Below are positions 33,921-35,464 of a DNA stretch of 35,464 bases, piece by piece. Below the pieces are notes generated by a model. It made no database searches. It worked only from the letters and a program-made list of their open reading frames with translations, and was not told the origin of the DNA. The position numbers and the translations under genes were made by a program. Position 1 is the first letter of the stretch, and each line of letters begins with the position of its first letter. The stretch comes from Candidatus Eiseniibacteriota bacterium (lineage in GTDB: Bacteria > Joyebacterota > Joyebacteria > Joyebacterales > Joyebacteraceae), in the NCBI GenBank assembly GCA_030622115.1, contig JAUXGN010000003.1:1-35464 (forward strand). Reading direction: 5' to 3'.

Positions 33921-35285
33921 ATGCCACAGCACCTGGAAGATGCGCTTCAGCACACGAGGGAGAACCGCGATGAGGTTCTCGCTCAGCTCAGGGAGTTCCT
34001 GACCATCGCGTCCATCTCAGACGATCCTGGTTCGAAGGGGGAGGTGCGAAGGGCGGCTGAGTGGCTTGCTGACCGGCTCAGATTGCTCAAGCCCGACCGC
34101 GTGGATGTCTTTGAGACGGAGGGGCATCCAGTCGTTTTCGGCGAGATCCTCTGTCCGGATCCATCTGCTCCCACGGTCCTTCTCTACGGGCACTACGATG
34201 TCCAGTCTCCCGAGCCGCTGGGATCATGGGACACGGATCCTTTCCAGCCGGTCATTCATGGCTACAACCTTTTCGCCCGTGGATCGTCGGATGACAAGGG
34301 ACAGATCATGGCCATGATCGCCGCGGTCGAGGCAGTTCACACGACGGGGCCACTGCCTGTCAGTGTGAAGTTCCTCTTCGAGGGCGAAGAGGAGATTGGA
34401 TCTCCGAGTCTCGGGCAGTGCCTCAAGGACCACCGTGGTGAGTTCGCGTGCAACCTTGTGCTGAACACCGACGCGGGGATGCTGGGACCCGACACTCCCA
34501 CGCTGGTCTACGGTCTCAGAGGAATGTGCCGGTTCATTCTTCGTGTGACAGGGCCGACGAGCGACCTGCACTCGGGAGGATACGGTGGGGTGATCCACAA
34601 TCCGATCCATGCGCTCTGTGAACTCGTCGCCGGTATGCACGACAAGGATGGTCGTGTCACGTGGCCCGGCTTCTACGACAGCGTGCGCGAGATGACGCCC
34701 GAGGAGCACGATGAGATGGCCGCGTTGCCGCTCAACGAGGCGAGCTTCATCGAACAGTCCGGCGTCTCGAAACTGTGGGGAGAGCCTGGGTTCACACCGC
34801 TTGAGCGGCAGGGTGTGCGACCGGCGCTCGATGTCATTCAGATCGACGCGGGGAGTCCCAAGGCGGCCATTCCAGTTGAAGCGCGGGCTCTCGTGACCGT
34901 TCGTCTGGCGCCGTTCCAGGATCCCGACGAGGTCAGGAAGCAGGTCGTTAGCTACCTCGAGGCACAGGTTCCTCCGACAGTGGGATGGGAGATCCTCGAA
35001 TGGAGTGGCTTCCCCGCCACACTGACAGAGCGGGACGCGCCTGGAGTTGCAGCGCTTCTCAAAGCTTTCGAGACCATCTGGGGTGTCCACCCGGCCTACT
35101 ATCCTAGTGGCGGCAGCATCGGAGCGGTGGGGCAGATCAAGGAGATGCTTGGGGCGCACTCGCTTCTCACCGGTTTCTCTCTGCCTGGTGATCACATTCA
35201 TGGGCCGAACGAAAAACTGCATCTCCCGACATGGGAGAAAGGAGCGATGGCGCTCGTGCATTTCCTGTACAACCTGGCGGAGTAG
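33921..35285 (+). CDS. M20-family dipeptidase / metallopeptidase
   Basis: A 454-aa cytoplasmic protein from the ATG at 33921 (GGGAGTGA just upstream). The longer frame into the amidohydrolase gene is not coding. Motifs of the M20 dinuclear zinc site are complete: L-L-Y-G-H91-Y-D93-V-Q, the bridging Asp in G-S-S-D-D-K-G, catalytic Glu pair in G-E-E-E-I-G, Asp in L-N-T-D-A-G, and H427 in D-H-I-H-G-P-N-E. The lid/dimerisation domain includes D-L-H-S-G-G-Y-G-G. This matches the CNDP/PepV-like dipeptidases of about 450 residues. It probably cleaves dipeptides in the same operon as the preceding amidohydrolase. Confidence 0.93.
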   Translation: MPQHLEDALQHTRENRDEVLAQLREFLTIASISDDPGSKGEVRRAAEWLADRLRLLKPDRVDVFETEGHPVVFGEILCPDPSAPTVLLYGHYDVQSPEPLGSWDTDPFQPVIHGYNLFARGSSDDKGQIMAMIAAVEAVHTTGPLPVSVKFLFEGEEEIGSPSLGQCLKDHRGEFACNLVLNTDAGMLGPDTPTLVYGLRGMCRFILRVTGPTSDLHSGGYGGVIHNPIHALCELVAGMHDKDGRVTWPGFYDSVREMTPEEHDEMAALPLNEASFIEQSGVSKLWGEPGFTPLERQGVRPALDVIQIDAGSPKAAIPVEARALVTVRLAPFQDPDEVRKQVVSYLEAQVPPTVGWEILEWSGFPATLTERDAPGVAALLKAFETIWGVHPAYYPSGGSIGAVGQIKEMLGAHSLLTGFSLPGDHIHGPNEKLHLPTWEKGAMALVHFLYNLAE

Positions 35286-35320
35286 ACTGCGCGGGACGTG
35301 AAGAACGGAGCCACGATTCC

Positions 35321-35464
35321 ATGGTCGACCTCAGCAGGCACGAACTCGAGCTCTCGTACCCGTGTAGCTGGTCGTACCGCGTCGTTGGACGCGACGAAGG
35401 AGCCGTCCGCCGCGCCATCGCCGAGGTCGTTCAGACGAGGAATCACTTGGTAGAGCACTCGAAT
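35321..35464 (+). CDS. DUF493 (YbeD-like) protein, 3' end cut by the window
   Basis: An ATG at 35321, with ACGGAG 8 nt upstream and 35 bp after the M20 stop, opens a frame that runs to the last base. The 48 visible residues (M-V-D-L-S-R-H-E-L-E-L-S-Y-P-C-S-W-S-Y-R-V-V-G...) fit the start of E. coli YbeD/DUF493, where L-x-[FY]-P-x-x-[FW]-x-Y-[KR]-V-[MV]-G is the signature. Full proteins have about 85-95 residues. YbeD is a small ACT-like-fold protein of unclear function. Being partial, the call rests on that motif. Confidence 0.75.
   Translation, partial: MVDLSRHELELSYPCSWSYRVVGRDEGAVRRAIAEVVQTRNHLVEHSN

Noticed and set aside
34224-35261. 345-residue open frame antisense to the M20 peptidase
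   Set aside because: Shadow of a gene with complete M20 metal-site motifs; the product is Arg-rich with no motif.
1-35464. CRISPR arrays, tRNA or rRNA genes, insertion sequences, phage genes
   Set aside because: I looked for spaced direct repeats, tRNA T-loop motifs, transposase motifs and inverted-repeat ends by eye and saw none; a tRNA or IS profile search would be more sensitive.

Overview
The window is a GC-rich stretch of bacterial chromosome, densely packed with genes on both strands. Six large exported proteins share one kind of C-terminal domain: an N-P-F-N-P-like opening, a D-x-x-G-R-x-[VI] strand, and an S-G-V-Y-F-like strand just before an aliphatic-aliphatic-basic C-terminus. This FlgD-Ig-like tail resembles a type IX-style sorting domain. 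It is characteristic of FCB-superphylum bacteria and of related uncultured lineages such as Eisenbacteria, Krumholzibacteriota, Latescibacterota and WOR-3. The phylum assignment is inference; there is no rRNA, tRNA or ribosomal protein gene in the window to anchor it.

Layout: (1) 1-7062, +: an apparent operon of three exported proteins, namely a C25 (gingipain-like) peptidase missing its 5' end, an M14 zinc carboxypeptidase, and a caspase-like/FG-GAP/UnbV protein. (2) 7162-14485, -: a ferritin-like diiron protein followed by the AddB and AddA helicase-nuclease pair, with addB and addA overlapping as GTGA. (3) 14706-14891, +: a small ferredoxin, convergent with the block that follows. (4) 14944-20817, -: rfbB, glnA, iorA, iorB and nth. 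The glnA promoter appears to be nested in the terminator of rfbB. (5) 21121-24356, +: two exported proteins, one a beta-helix and one built of two jelly-roll modules. (6) 24610-28935: a P5C-dehydrogenase gene (+) convergent with a minus-strand operon of a 31-aa membrane peptide, a PutP-type symporter and a lysine 6-dehydrogenase-like enzyme. The space between the convergent genes is filled by a 30-bp tandem repeat. (7) 28987-31710, -: an exported metallophosphoesterase. (8) 31875-35464, +: a DUF4870 membrane protein, a decayed ferredoxin-like pseudogene, then an operon of amidohydrolase, M20 dipeptidase and the start of a DUF493 gene.

Functionally the window suggests an amino-acid- and peptide-using heterotroph. 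Secreted peptidases and an M20 dipeptidase would supply amino acids. A PutP-like symporter would import them. P5C dehydrogenase and a lysine dehydrogenase-like enzyme would oxidise proline or lysine skeletons. Indolepyruvate:ferredoxin oxidoreductase would oxidise aryl-pyruvates, with the nearby ferredoxin as a plausible electron carrier, and glutamine synthetase would handle ammonia. The oxygen-sensitive IOR, the ferredoxin and the ferritin-like protein fit an anaerobic or microaerobic life.

The points most worth a second look are: the Trp in place of the catalytic His in the C25 peptidase; the caspase-like His/Cys pair in the FG-GAP protein; the unannotatable-by-size 31-aa peptide coupled to putP; the promoter-in-terminator arrangement before glnA; two separate in-frame 30-bp (10-codon) tandem repeats; and the hidden ferredoxin pseudogene.
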